A stretch of 64,000 nt of DNA. Origin: JABMQB01 sp963677475 (lineage in GTDB: Bacteria; Bacteroidota; Bacteroidia; Bacteroidales; Prolixibacteraceae). Both the position numbers and the translations under genes were made by a program. Below the pieces are notes generated by a model. It did not search any database, had not been told where the DNA came from, and saw only the letters and a program-made list of their open reading frames with translations. The stretch's first letter is position 1, and each line of letters opens with the position of its first letter. Positions 35,538-44,568 of this stretch are shown one piece after another. The DNA is taken from the NCBI GenBank assembly GCA_963677475.2, contig CAXXQD010000021.1, forward strand, positions 310,001 through 374,000, written 5' to 3'.

Positions 35538-35578
35538 AAACAATTACCCCGCACCGCTGTTTTTAGAGCAAGAATTTG

Positions 35579-35586
35579 TATTTTTG
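35579..35586 (+). promoter_or_regulatory. Predicted -7 box for nadA (TATTTTTG)
   Basis: TATTTTTG is 36 nt before ATG 35623. Because it overlaps an upstream in-frame TTG (35584), it supports 35623 as the true start. Confidence 0.6.
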
Positions 35587-35622
35587 CAGCCCTATTTTAC
35601 TGGAAACAACAGTTACTTTAAA

Positions 35623-36615
35623 ATGAAACAGAAGCATACAGCCGAGATGTTGGAATCACAAGGATTTATTGATGAGCCAATTGACCCATCCTTAAAACTT
35701 GTGGATGAAATAAAAAGGCTCAAAAAAGAAAAAAATGCCGTTATCCTAAGTCATTTTTATGTGGAGAGCGACTTACAAGATATTGCTGATTATGTTGGTG
35801 ACAGCCTTGGCCTTTCTCAGGAAGCAGAAAAAACGGAAGCTGATATAATTGTTTTTGTTGGGGTACACTTTATGGCTGAAACAGCTAAAATCATCAATCC
35901 ATCAAAAAAAGTTATTTTACCTGACCTCAAAGCAGGTTGTTCGCTGGCAGATTCAGCCCCATATGAAAAATTTGCAGAGTTTAAGGCTAAATACCCCAAT
36001 CACAAAGTTGTGTCATATATAAACTGTACGGCAGATTTAAAAACACTTACCGATGTTGTTTGCACCTCGGCAAATGCGTTAAAAATAGTAGAAAGTTTCC
36101 CGAAAGACCAAAAACTTATTTTTGCCCCTGATAAAAACCTTGGCAACTATATTAACTCCAAAACCGGAAGGGAAATGGTACTTTGGGATGGTGCATGTAT
36201 GGTCCATGAGCAGTATTCGGTAGAAAAAATTGCAGCTTTAATGGATGAACATCCGGATGCCCAATTAATTGCCCATCCTGAATGTGAAACGCCTGTTCTA
36301 TTATTGGCAAGCCATATTGGGTCAACAACTGCACTTTTAAAATACGTTCAATCAGATACCTCAAAAAAATATATTGTAGCAACCGAAAGTGGCATTTTTC
36401 ACCAAATGAAAAAAGTTGCCCCGGATAAAATTTTTATGGAAGCACCTTCGGTTGATTCGACTTGTGGTTGCAACGATTGCTCCTATATGAAATTGAACAG
36501 CCTGCAAAAATTATACGTTTGTTTAAAACACGAACAACCTGAGGTTATCTTGCCTGCAGATGTTATTGAGAAAGCAAAGGTTCCTATTCTTCGAATGTTG
36601 GAAATTTCGAAATAA
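35623..36615 (+). CDS. nadA: Quinolinate synthase A
   Basis: 330 residues from ATG 35623. NadA condenses iminoaspartate with dihydroxyacetone phosphate to make quinolinate for NAD, using a 4Fe-4S cluster. Signatures: NAVILSHFYVESDLQDIADYVGDSLGLS (early part), VGVHFMAETAKI, LPDLKAGCSLAD (first cluster cysteine), CTADLKTLTDVVCTSAN, FAPDKNLG, a GACMVHEQY cysteine region and the CGCNDCSYMKLN end segment. nadB and nadC are not in the window. It has its own promoter. Confidence 0.95.
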   Translation: MKQKHTAEMLESQGFIDEPIDPSLKLVDEIKRLKKEKNAVILSHFYVESDLQDIADYVGDSLGLSQEAEKTEADIIVFVGVHFMAETAKIINPSKKVILPDLKAGCSLADSAPYEKFAEFKAKYPNHKVVSYINCTADLKTLTDVVCTSANALKIVESFPKDQKLIFAPDKNLGNYINSKTGREMVLWDGACMVHEQYSVEKIAALMDEHPDAQLIAHPECETPVLLLASHIGSTTALLKYVQSDTSKKYIVATESGIFHQMKKVAPDKIFMEAPSVDSTCGCNDCSYMKLNSLQKLYVCLKHEQPEVILPADVIEKAKVPILRMLEISK

Positions 36616-36706
36616 TAAGGGATCCACGTTCTATATTTCAAATACATCGTGTAAAATTTTCGCTTGATTTTTGTATCTTTCTTGCTTTCAAATTCGGAAT
36701 TTAACT

Positions 36707-37528
36707 ATGATTAGAAGAAACCTGGTTTGTATATTCCTCCTACTATTATCGGTCAATTTGATTTCCCATGGCCAGGTCACTTTTTCAAACACAAAAAAAT
36801 ACGATCTGTATTTACTTATTGGCCAGTCAAATATGGCTGGTCGTGGCGAGATTAGCGAAGAAGATGAAATTCCGTTGGACAGTGTTTATTATCTTAATGA
36901 ACAATTGATCTGGATGAAGGCAGCCGATCCGATTCATTTTGACAAACCTAGTGCAGGCCTTGGACTGGCAAAGAGTTTTGGGGAAGAAATCCGTAAAAAT
37001 TATCCTGACAAACTTATTGGCTTAATCCCATGTGCAGTTGGTGGAACATCAATATCGAACTGGCAACCGGGGGTTATGCACCAACAAACCATTTCATATC
37101 CCTGGGACAATATGAAAGAAAGGCTTGCCTATGCCCTTCAGTTTGGCGAATTAAAAGGTATTTTGTGGCACCAGGGTGAGGAAGACTCCAATCCAACCGA
37201 TTGTTATTTGTATGAAGAACGGCTCATTGACCTGATTAAACGATTGAGGGAACTGACGGATTATGAAAACGTTCCGTTTGTGGCAGGTGAACTTGGAAAA
37301 TTTTTTGTAAAAGAAAATAAAAAGTATTTCCCCGACATGAAAACCTGCCCGGCCAGTATAATAGTAAAAAGCACCAAAGACGTAATAAAAGATACCCCGT
37401 TTTCTGAATTTGTTGTGTCGAACGGATTGGAAAGCGATGGCGGAAATTACCATTTTAGTTCAGAAGCGTACAGAGAATTGGGTATCAGATATGCCAATAT
37501 GATGGTGAGGGCCCAAAATAAATATTAG
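36707..37528 (+). CDS. Secreted CE6-like acetylesterase (sialate O-acetylesterase family)
   Basis: 273 residues from ATG 36707 (MIRRNLVCIFLLLLSVNLISHGQ, a good signal peptide); the frame extends 36 nt upstream to 36671. SGNH-type esterase: nucleophile Ser in YLLIGQSNMAGRG, GLIPCAVGGTSISNW, ILWHQGEEDSNP and a catalytic DG..YHFSSEAYRELG at the end. It removes acetyl groups from xylan-like or sialic acid-type substrates. It is single, with no polysaccharide operon in the immediate region. The exact substrate is unknown. Confidence 0.82.
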   Translation: MIRRNLVCIFLLLLSVNLISHGQVTFSNTKKYDLYLLIGQSNMAGRGEISEEDEIPLDSVYYLNEQLIWMKAADPIHFDKPSAGLGLAKSFGEEIRKNYPDKLIGLIPCAVGGTSISNWQPGVMHQQTISYPWDNMKERLAYALQFGELKGILWHQGEEDSNPTDCYLYEERLIDLIKRLRELTDYENVPFVAGELGKFFVKENKKYFPDMKTCPASIIVKSTKDVIKDTPFSEFVVSNGLESDGGNYHFSSEAYRELGIRYANMMVRAQNKY

Positions 37529-37581
37529 CTTCAATATCGATCAAAAATTGTTTCTCCCTTAATGGAATTAATTCTTCCGGA

Positions 37582-38295
37582 TTATCTATTTTTCCTCCCT
37601 GTAGTTAGTTTTGTATTCACTTCGCGAACCACCCTTCCGGCAAGTTTCGATGAATAGGTATCCATAAAGTTTTGCACCGCTGGTTTATTGCTTTTAGAAA
37701 GTTCGCGCAAAGCCCATGAAAGTGCTTTTACCACCATATCGTCACGATCGTTGATTACTTCCCTGCAAATCATCAAAGTCCGTTCAGGATCGCCTTTCCC
37801 TCCCCTTGATTTTAAGTTTAACGGTACTGTTGAAACGACTGCTGTTCTCCTCTCCCATCGGTTTTCCGATTTTAACCAGCGCAGCACATCATTGTCCGAA
37901 ATTTGTTTATTGCGCCATACCCATCCCGACACACAAACACAAAATGTATCGACACAAACCCAGTTATCATTCCCTTCTTTAAGCTCGTTTAAATCTGCAA
38001 TATTTAATAATCCCAGGGCATTTTTATTTTTCCACAAAAACTCGTAAGCAAAGATCCTGCATTCCAAAATTTTTGTTTCTGAAATGCTTTTAGCCAAAGC
38101 GATAAAATGGTCAGGTTTCCAGGGTTTTAGCTCCTTACACCACTGGTTAATATGTTCTTTTAAAATGGGATTTGTAATGCCCAAAATTTCCATTGAAGTT
38201 GGTGCAAAATACCTTGTTTTTTCTTTCCTGTCCTGATCAGAAAGAACATAAAGTGTATCCAATATTTTCTGTTTGTAAGATTCCATATCAATCAA
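37582..38295 (-). CDS. DNA alkylation repair glycosylase (AlkD-like)
   Basis: 237 residues, all alpha-helical HEAT-like. KSISETKILECRIFAYEFLWKN and DNWVCVDTFCVCVSGWVWRN, followed by RWERRTAVVSTVPLN, DRDDMVVKALSWALRELSKSNKPAVQNFMD and RVVREVNTKL, match the AlkD/AlkC superfamily that removes N3- and N7-alkylpurines. The start could be the first ATG or the fourth codon (MESYKQK). No neighbours of related function. Confidence 0.82.
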   Translation of the reverse strand: MIDMESYKQKILDTLYVLSDQDRKEKTRYFAPTSMEILGITNPILKEHINQWCKELKPWKPDHFIALAKSISETKILECRIFAYEFLWKNKNALGLLNIADLNELKEGNDNWVCVDTFCVCVSGWVWRNKQISDNDVLRWLKSENRWERRTAVVSTVPLNLKSRGGKGDPERTLMICREVINDRDDMVVKALSWALRELSKSNKPAVQNFMDTYSSKLAGRVVREVNTKLTTGRKNR

Positions 38296-38406
38296 ATAAA
38301 AATTGCCATAAATTAAGGATGAAGATACTGCCCTAGTTTATAATCTTAAAATAATGTTTGTTAAACATTGTATAATTGCCAATATGTCAATTTAAACCAA
38401 ATGAAA

Positions 38407-38460
38407 GAGGCCGCAAATACGCTTGCGAAAAGTATATTTCTCACATATGTTTGCAGCCTC
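38407..38460 (-). terminator. Hairpin, probable terminator of the minus-strand barrel gene
   Basis: GAGGC-C-GCAAATA (38407-38419) pairs with the complementary TATGTTTGC-A-GCCTC region (38448-38460): 12 pairs with one mismatch and a long loop. It lies downstream of the minus-strand gene at 38493. The following T content on the minus strand is modest. Confidence 0.5.
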
Positions 38461-38492
38461 CGGATTATCTAAAACCTACTTAATAATGAGAT

Positions 38493-39173
38493 CTAATGAA
38501 AACGCAACTCAACACCAAAATTAGCGCTTAAGCGTTGATACAAATTTGAGTTGTCACGCTGATAGCCCCGGAAATAAACCGCATATTCAGGCGAAAAGGT
38601 TATGCCTATATTTTCACTTAAATCGTATTTAAAAATTGTTGCCATAGCCCCACCCAATATATTACTCGGGTAATAATCCCCGAGATTTGAAAACTTGGAA
38701 GTAGTACTTTCGCCGTCTGTTTTTTCTGTTACAAACTTGCTTCCAGTTGCAAATTCATATTTTAATCCAGGAGAAAGAAAAAATTTGAACTTATTGGTGT
38801 GAATCAATGCATAATCTAAATGCAGATTTATTCCCATATTATTCACTTTTGTTTTTGTGCTAATAAAAGAGGCATATTCTTCAGACCAATATTGCCCATA
38901 ACTCATTTTTATAAATTTAAATTCTATCCTGGGCCGTAGTCTTGAAGTAGCCATGTAAGCCAGATCAACACCAAAATTATAATGGGGGCTTTCTCCAAAA
39001 AACTCAAATCCGGTATTATTAGCAAATTCTTTATAGGCATTCATATTGTAATCAATTCCTGTTTTAATCCCAAAAAACAGATCACCAACCTGATAGTCAA
39101 CACCCTCTTCCTGTGCACATAAAAAATATGGAACAAGTACAACACTAAATAAAAGATAAAATCTTTTTCTCAT
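38493..39173 (-). CDS. PorT-like outer-membrane beta-barrel protein
   Basis: 226 residues with a signal peptide (YLLFSVVLVPYFLCAQ). Alternating strands (VDYQVGDLFFGIKTGIDYNM, PRIEFKFIKMSYG, INLHLDYALIHTNKFKFFLSPGLKYEFATG) and final RLSANFGVELRFH fit a small 8-stranded barrel. It is a different family from the barrels at 5948 and 7001. It stands alone, flanked by a 310-nt gap in which I see no recognisable feature. Function unknown. Confidence 0.72.
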   Translation of the reverse strand: MRKRFYLLFSVVLVPYFLCAQEEGVDYQVGDLFFGIKTGIDYNMNAYKEFANNTGFEFFGESPHYNFGVDLAYMATSRLRPRIEFKFIKMSYGQYWSEEYASFISTKTKVNNMGINLHLDYALIHTNKFKFFLSPGLKYEFATGSKFVTEKTDGESTTSKFSNLGDYYPSNILGGAMATIFKYDLSENIGITFSPEYAVYFRGYQRDNSNLYQRLSANFGVELRFH

Positions 39174-39483
39174 GATTTATATTCGTTAAATGAAACAATG
39201 TGATTTATTGCCCGAACGTACGTATTTATTGTTCTAAAAAAGGTTGTGAAGATTTAATAAACACTAAACCATATAAACATATGTTAATTATAATCTGTTA
39301 ACTTGCTTTTTGTATTTAATAACTTTTGCCTCACTATTGCCAATAATTGCAACAATAAATCCATGTATTTAATTTTTGATCTTAGCCAACCATTAATATT
39401 TGTAGGTTGTAAATTGCAATTCGGATCGATTATCTAAATTTCGTCTCAAATCACTACTTTTACCTTTCATTAAAAACAAACAG
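39174..39483. other. 310-nt gap with no recognisable feature
   Basis: An AT-rich divergent intergenic stretch between the barrel gene and rdgB. There is no perfect TAnnTTTG box; the nearest to rdgB, TACCTTTC just upstream of it, is one base off the -7 consensus. I see no small ORF, repeat or terminator. Confidence 0.5.
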
Positions 39484-40068
39484 ATGAAACTAGTATTTGC
39501 CACCAACAATCAACATAAACTAAAAGAGCTTCAGGAAATATTGGGCAATCGATTTGAATTGCTTAGCCTAAAACATATTGGTTGTGATGAGGAAATCCCG
39601 GAAGACCAGGATACGCTTGAAGGAAATGCATCACAAAAGGCTTTTTACGTTTACAATAAATACGGATACAACTGTTTCGCCGACGATACAGGCCTTGAAA
39701 TTGATGCTTTAAACGGCGAACCAGGGGTATATTCAGCCCGTTATGCAGGCGAAAGTAAGAACCCTGAGATGAACATGAAAAAGGTTTTAGAAAAACTCTC
39801 TAAAATAAAAAACCGTCAGGCTCGTTTTAGAACAATGATATCTTTGGTAATTAACGGGGAAGAAAAGCAATTTGAAGGAATTGTGGAAGGCTTAATTCTC
39901 TCAGAGAAAAAAGGAACTGAAGGATTTGGCTATGACCCGATTTTTAAACCAAAAGGATATGAAGAAACATTTGCCGAAATGGATATGAAAATAAAAAACC
40001 AAATTAGCCATCGGGGAAGGGCCGTAAAAAAATTGGTTGATTACTTAACATCGAAAACACATGAATAA
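39484..40068 (+). CDS. rdgB: XTP/dITP pyrophosphatase (non-canonical purine NTPase)
   Basis: 194 residues of the Ham1/RdgB family. Signatures: LVFATNNQHKLKELQEIL with the conserved N and K, FADDTGLEIDALNGEPGVYSARYAG with the metal-binding Asp, EGFGYDPIFKP and SHRGRA. It hydrolyses dITP, XTP and related nucleotides to keep them out of DNA. It overlaps the following porZ-like gene by 8 nt, so the two are translated together in one unit. Confidence 0.95.
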   Translation: MKLVFATNNQHKLKELQEILGNRFELLSLKHIGCDEEIPEDQDTLEGNASQKAFYVYNKYGYNCFADDTGLEIDALNGEPGVYSARYAGESKNPEMNMKKVLEKLSKIKNRQARFRTMISLVINGEEKQFEGIVEGLILSEKKGTEGFGYDPIFKPKGYEETFAEMDMKIKNQISHRGRAVKKLVDYLTSKTHE

Positions 40069-42370
40069 AAATTTACTTGCCCTACTTGTTTTGATCCTTG
40101 TTTCAGGACAGCTTTTTGCACAAAAAATGGGTCAATGGAAAGACTATCTTTCGTATAAAAACTGCTACAAAGTTACCCAGGCCGACGATAAAATTTATTG
40201 CGTAAGTGATGGTGGGCTTTTCTATTTCGATACTTCTGATAACAGTGTTGCCAAGGTTACCCGATCAGATGGCCTTTCGGACTTTGGCATCAAAACCATT
40301 GCATATCAAAATGACCTAGATGTTCTGCTAATAGCCTACAATAACAGCAATATCGATTTGTTTTTTGAAGATCGGGTGGTAAATATTTCCGATTTAAAAC
40401 GAAAAATGCTTTCGGCTGACAAAACCATCTATAACATCCTTTTTGTTGGCAATGAGGCATACTTATCATGTGGCTTTGGTATTTTAGTGATAAACCTCGA
40501 CAAACAAGAAATAAAAGATACGTATTATATCGGTCAAGATGGTGGTTTCCTATCGGTTTACGATATGGAATATGATGGTGAATACCTGTATGCAGCAACT
40601 GAAACCGGAATTTATCAGGCAGATTACAATAATCCAAACCTTATCGATTTTAAAAACTGGACGCACATAGATGATATCCCAAATTCCAATTCAAAGTTTA
40701 GTCATTTGGTGTTTCATGCCAACCATGTGATCGCATGTTATAAGGATTTTTTCTACATCAATAACGATGGTAACTGGAGCGATTATTTTCGAAGGTTCGA
40801 TACCCCTTCCGAAATGCAAGTGCAAAACAATTATTTAACCATCGCATCAAAGACCAAAATATATATAGTTGATGAAAATAACCAAACAGCAGCAGAAATT
40901 AGCGCCTTTGCTTTTCAGGATAATACAGAAAACAATCTTTCTACATTATCTGCATTTTTTTCGCCAACAACAGGACTTTGGGCTGCCGATGAAAATTTAG
41001 GTTTGATTAACACCAAAACTGATCTTTCGGAAACAATTTACCCGGAAGGACCAATATATAATGATGTTTTTTACCTGTATGAAAATAACAACAATCTATT
41101 TGTAGCTCCTGGGGGGGTTACCGGAATTTGGAATAAAATTAACAGGCCTGCCGGAATCATGCGGTTAAATAACGACCAATGGACTTATTTTACGGAAAAG
41201 GAATACCCTGAGTTGGAAGGAAAAACCGATATTATTAAAGTTATGTCAGATCCAAATAACCCGGAACACTTTTTTGCTGCATCGTGGGCAAACGGAATTA
41301 TTGAATTTAACAACGACCAATTTGTGGATCATTTTGACAATAATAACAGCCCGCTTGAAACTTCATCACCATCAACGTCACACCCTGAAAATTACATTCG
41401 CGTAGGAGGAATAGCTTTTGATTCACATGGAACACTTTGGGCAACCAATTCGGACGTGACGAATGTACTTGTCTCAAGAAGTAGCAATGGAGATTGGGAA
41501 TCCTATACTCTAAACGAATTGATAAATGAATGGGTTACTCATTTGCTGGTAAGCAAAAATAACGATAAATGGATTGTTGTATATGATGGCAACTTGCATG
41601 TAGTAAACGACGATGCAAGTGAAGATACGCCCCTTAGCGTTATTGCCTATTTTAATAATGGCGATGTTGAAATAAAAACCCCAATGAGCGAGGTACTTTC
41701 AATTGCTGAAGACAAAGACGGTGAAATATGGCTCGGAACAACAATTGGGGTTGCCGTATATTCAAATCCCCACAGATTATGGGATACAGGATTTATTTAC
41801 GCGTCGCAACCAAGCCTTGAATTGAATGATGGCCTTTTTCATCCCCTTTTGCAAAACACACGTGTAACCGCAATTTGCGTTGACGGGGCAAACAGAAAAT
41901 GGCTTGGTACCGAAGGTTCAGGCGTATATTTAGTATCGGAGAATGGGGACACAGAGCTGCAACATTTCACAACTGAAAACAGCCCTTTGTTGTCCAACAA
42001 CATCCGAAGTATTGCAATTCTTTCAAAAACGGGCGAAGTATTTATTGCAACCGATAAAGGGATAATTTCCTATATGGGAGATGCAACCGAGGGCGGAGGC
42101 GTTTTCGAAGACGTTTATGCCTATCCAAATCCTGTACGGGAAGATTATGACGGACCTATTGTGATTGAAGGCCTGATAAACGACACCGACCTTAAAATTA
42201 CAGATATAAGCGGAAACCTGGTTTACTCAACAACTTCGCTTGGCGGGCAAGCAACCTGGGATGGTAAAAATTTAAATGGTAACCGGGTAAAAACTGGGGT
42301 TTACTTGATTTTCTGTTCCGATCAGGAAGGAGAAGAAACCTGTATAACAAAGCTTCTTTTTATTCATTAA
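40061..42370 (+). CDS. PorZ-like T9SS component with beta propellers and sorting domain
   Basis: 769 residues. Signal peptide, then MGQWKDYLSYKNCYKV and DDKIYCVSDGGLFYFDTSD, the N-terminal propeller of PorZ. Further two-component-regulator-type propeller blades recur (GEIWLGTTIGVAVYS, RKWLGTEGSGVYLVS, EVFIATDKGIISYMG). A CTD-like end (YAYPNPVREDYDGP ... TGVYLIF) is a sorting domain. PorZ sits on the surface with the T9SS attachment machinery and presents lipopolysaccharide for the sortase PorU. The start overlaps rdgB by 8 nt and recO follows after 22 nt; porZ-recO adjacency is usual in this phylum. High confidence in family, moderate for exact role. Confidence 0.83.
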   Translation: MNKNLLALLVLILVSGQLFAQKMGQWKDYLSYKNCYKVTQADDKIYCVSDGGLFYFDTSDNSVAKVTRSDGLSDFGIKTIAYQNDLDVLLIAYNNSNIDLFFEDRVVNISDLKRKMLSADKTIYNILFVGNEAYLSCGFGILVINLDKQEIKDTYYIGQDGGFLSVYDMEYDGEYLYAATETGIYQADYNNPNLIDFKNWTHIDDIPNSNSKFSHLVFHANHVIACYKDFFYINNDGNWSDYFRRFDTPSEMQVQNNYLTIASKTKIYIVDENNQTAAEISAFAFQDNTENNLSTLSAFFSPTTGLWAADENLGLINTKTDLSETIYPEGPIYNDVFYLYENNNNLFVAPGGVTGIWNKINRPAGIMRLNNDQWTYFTEKEYPELEGKTDIIKVMSDPNNPEHFFAASWANGIIEFNNDQFVDHFDNNNSPLETSSPSTSHPENYIRVGGIAFDSHGTLWATNSDVTNVLVSRSSNGDWESYTLNELINEWVTHLLVSKNNDKWIVVYDGNLHVVNDDASEDTPLSVIAYFNNGDVEIKTPMSEVLSIAEDKDGEIWLGTTIGVAVYSNPHRLWDTGFIYASQPSLELNDGLFHPLLQNTRVTAICVDGANRKWLGTEGSGVYLVSENGDTELQHFTTENSPLLSNNIRSIAILSKTGEVFIATDKGIISYMGDATEGGGVFEDVYAYPNPVREDYDGPIVIEGLINDTDLKITDISGNLVYSTTSLGGQATWDGKNLNGNRVKTGVYLIFCSDQEGEETCITKLLFIH

Positions 42371-42392
42371 ATAAACCAAATAAAATACAATC

Positions 42393-43118
42393 ATGCTGGT
42401 TAGTACCAAAGGAATTGTATTACACCACATAAACTATTCTGAGAGCAGTGTAATAGCGACCATTTTCACCGAAAAATTTGGACGCCAGTCGTATATATTA
42501 AATGCTGCCCGCTCAAAGAAATCAAAAAGCAAAGCCGGAATATTACAAGCATTGTTTATGGTTGATATTGTAGCATATCAAAAGCATTCGAGCAATATCC
42601 ACAGGATTAAAGAAATAAAAATAAACGCACCCTACCAGTCTATCCCTTTCGATATCAGAAAATCAACCCAGGCAATTTTTATTGCAGAAATAATTTATAA
42701 AACCATCCAAGAGGAAGAAAGTAATATAGATTTATACCATTTTCTTGAGCATGTTCTGCATTACTTTGACCTAATGGAAGAAGGAGTGAGCAACTTTTAC
42801 CTGTTTATGTTGATACGGCTTACTGAATATCTTGGCATATACCCAAATACCAACCATATAAAAACATACGATTGGTTTGACATGGAAAAGGGAAATTTTG
42901 TATTGCATGAACCACCTCATTCCCAATTTATAAACCCGGAAATTAGTGCGGTATTAAAACAACTGATGTTTCAGAAAATACATGAATTAGGAATAATAAA
43001 TATTAGCAGGACTCAGCGGGAAACACTCTTATTAAAACTTCTGGAATATTATAAATTGCACTTTGATGCCATGGGCAAAATAAAATCAACGCAAGTATTA
43101 AAAGAGGTTTTCGAATAA
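42393..43118 (+). CDS. recO: DNA repair protein RecO
   Basis: 241 residues. The N-terminal OB fold starts LVSTKGIVLHHINYSESSVIATIFTEKFGRQSYILNAARSKKSKSKAG. A helical C-terminal part follows, with ALFIAEIIYKTI-like IFIAEIIYKTIQEE and LFMLIRLTEYLGIYPN. RecO loads RecA onto SSB-coated gaps together with RecR. There is no four-cysteine zinc finger of the Thermus/Deinococcus type. It is the third gene after rdgB and porZ-like, and it converges with the MEMO1-AMMECR1 gene, leaving 7 nt between the stops. Confidence 0.9.
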   Translation: MLVSTKGIVLHHINYSESSVIATIFTEKFGRQSYILNAARSKKSKSKAGILQALFMVDIVAYQKHSSNIHRIKEIKINAPYQSIPFDIRKSTQAIFIAEIIYKTIQEEESNIDLYHFLEHVLHYFDLMEEGVSNFYLFMLIRLTEYLGIYPNTNHIKTYDWFDMEKGNFVLHEPPHSQFINPEISAVLKQLMFQKIHELGIINISRTQRETLLLKLLEYYKLHFDAMGKIKSTQVLKEVFE

Positions 43119-43125
43119 TATTTAG

Positions 43126-44568
43126 CTACGTTTTTTCTTCCGAAAATACGAATGCCTCATAGGTGTACATGGATGCATATTTCCAGCCATCCCAACCGAG
43201 CCCGGCTTTGTCTTTAGAGCAATGCCCAACAAATTCTTCCACTGTCCAGTTCATTTTATTGGCTACTTGGGGAAGAAAAGTCCCCGAATTATTTCCTTTT
43301 TCTATAAAAATACCATGTTTGCCAAGCTCTATTTCATCTAATGAATAAATTTGCTTCAGAGGCGAAAGAACGGATATTTCTATGTTTAAATCATGAAGTT
43401 CGTTTGCCGTAATATTCATAAACCTACGATCTTTTGATGCGGCAACAGCCATCCTTTTAACAACATCAACCAAAGGTTCGTGCCCAAAAATATTTCCAAT
43501 ACAGCCCCTTAATTCTCTATTCACATATAAGCTAACAAAGGCTCCAAGGTTTTGTCCCATTATTCCATTATCTGGAATTTCAAGCACATCTGTTTTGCTT
43601 TTGACTTTTAGATGCTTTTCAAGCGTATATCTGGCAACTTCCAACAAATAGTGTTGTTCGTAATCGGTGAATTCAAAAACCTCTTCATTCTTCGAATAAA
43701 CACCAATGGCATGGTAGCCGACAACCCGCTCGCTATCTCCATATATGGGGACATCCCCTGAATTTTGATAAGCAATTTTCTTATACTGAAAAGGATTGTT
43801 TTCTGTTAAATACATTAAAGTAAGTACCGATGTCCAACCACAAAGCGATGTCGCAAGGTTTTTTATTTGCTTCTCTTTATTGCTTTTCAGTGTCTTGAGC
43901 AATTCACCCGATTTATTTGAAACAATTGCATTTGCAGTAATGGTATCGATTTTTACAGCATCGTGATGCTCTGGATAATGTGAAAAATCGGTACTAATTA
44001 CAAAAAGGTTTTCTTCGATAAAATATGGTTTTAAAGCTTCTGCAATTTCCCGGCAATCTTCCGGCAATTGCGTTCCCAAAATAATTGGGACGATTAGAAA
44101 GTTACGCCCTAATTTATATTGCAGAAAAGGCAATTGCACCTCCAGGCTGTGCTCAAACTCATGTGGTTCAACTTTGTCGTTTAAAATCGGGTTTTCTGTA
44201 ACCAGTTTTTTGGCAAGCCTGGTATCAACTTTTACCTCGCCCAACGGGGTTTTGTAGTTTCCGCGTGTATAAACCGATGCCCCTTTAAAAAACATCTGAT
44301 GGCTCGATGCCAAAATAAAAACCCGCTTGTAACTGTTTTTTGAAGGTATTTGATTAAATGCACTTGCAGCAATTTCACCACTATAAATATAACCTGCATG
44401 GGGTGAAATTAAAGCCCTGAGGAGAAGCGAATTCTCTTCAGGGCCCTGCGCCATTCCAAATAGATTGATTAATTCTTTTTCTAAATGTTCTTTTTTACCC
44501 GAATAAAATTTTCCTGCAACGGCGGGGTTTCTAATAATATTGGTTGAATGCCAATGATCCATCTCCAT
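43126..44568 (-). CDS. AmmeMemoRadiSam system fusion protein: MEMO1 (B) and AMMECR1 (A)
   Basis: About 480 residues. The MEMO1-like part (NPAVAGKFYSGKKEHL, ISPHAGYIYSGEIAASAF, FVISTDFSHYPEHHDA, SLCGWTSVLTLMY) keeps the expected His, Asp and Cys of this dioxygenase-like fold. The AMMECR1 part from residue ~300 (ELRGCIGNIFGHEPLVDVVKRMAVAASKDRRF, LHDLNIEISVLSPL) follows. The usual radical-SAM partner is not in the window. Starts at 44568, 44562 and upstream (44670) are all in frame; 44568 is preferred since MEMO homologues begin just before NPAVAG. The start overlaps the upstream SPOR gene. Function of the system is unknown. Confidence 0.8.
   Translation of the reverse strand: MEMDHWHSTNIIRNPAVAGKFYSGKKEHLEKELINLFGMAQGPEENSLLLRALISPHAGYIYSGEIAASAFNQIPSKNSYKRVFILASSHQMFFKGASVYTRGNYKTPLGEVKVDTRLAKKLVTENPILNDKVEPHEFEHSLEVQLPFLQYKLGRNFLIVPIILGTQLPEDCREIAEALKPYFIEENLFVISTDFSHYPEHHDAVKIDTITANAIVSNKSGELLKTLKSNKEKQIKNLATSLCGWTSVLTLMYLTENNPFQYKKIAYQNSGDVPIYGDSERVVGYHAIGVYSKNEEVFEFTDYEQHYLLEVARYTLEKHLKVKSKTDVLEIPDNGIMGQNLGAFVSLYVNRELRGCIGNIFGHEPLVDVVKRMAVAASKDRRFMNITANELHDLNIEISVLSPLKQIYSLDEIELGKHGIFIEKGNNSGTFLPQVANKMNWTVEEFVGHCSKDKAGLGWDGWKYASMYTYEAFVFSEEKT

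Noticed and set aside
35584..35622. nadA starting at the upstream TTG
   Set aside because: It overlaps the predicted -7 box; ATG 35623 fits NadA length and sequence.
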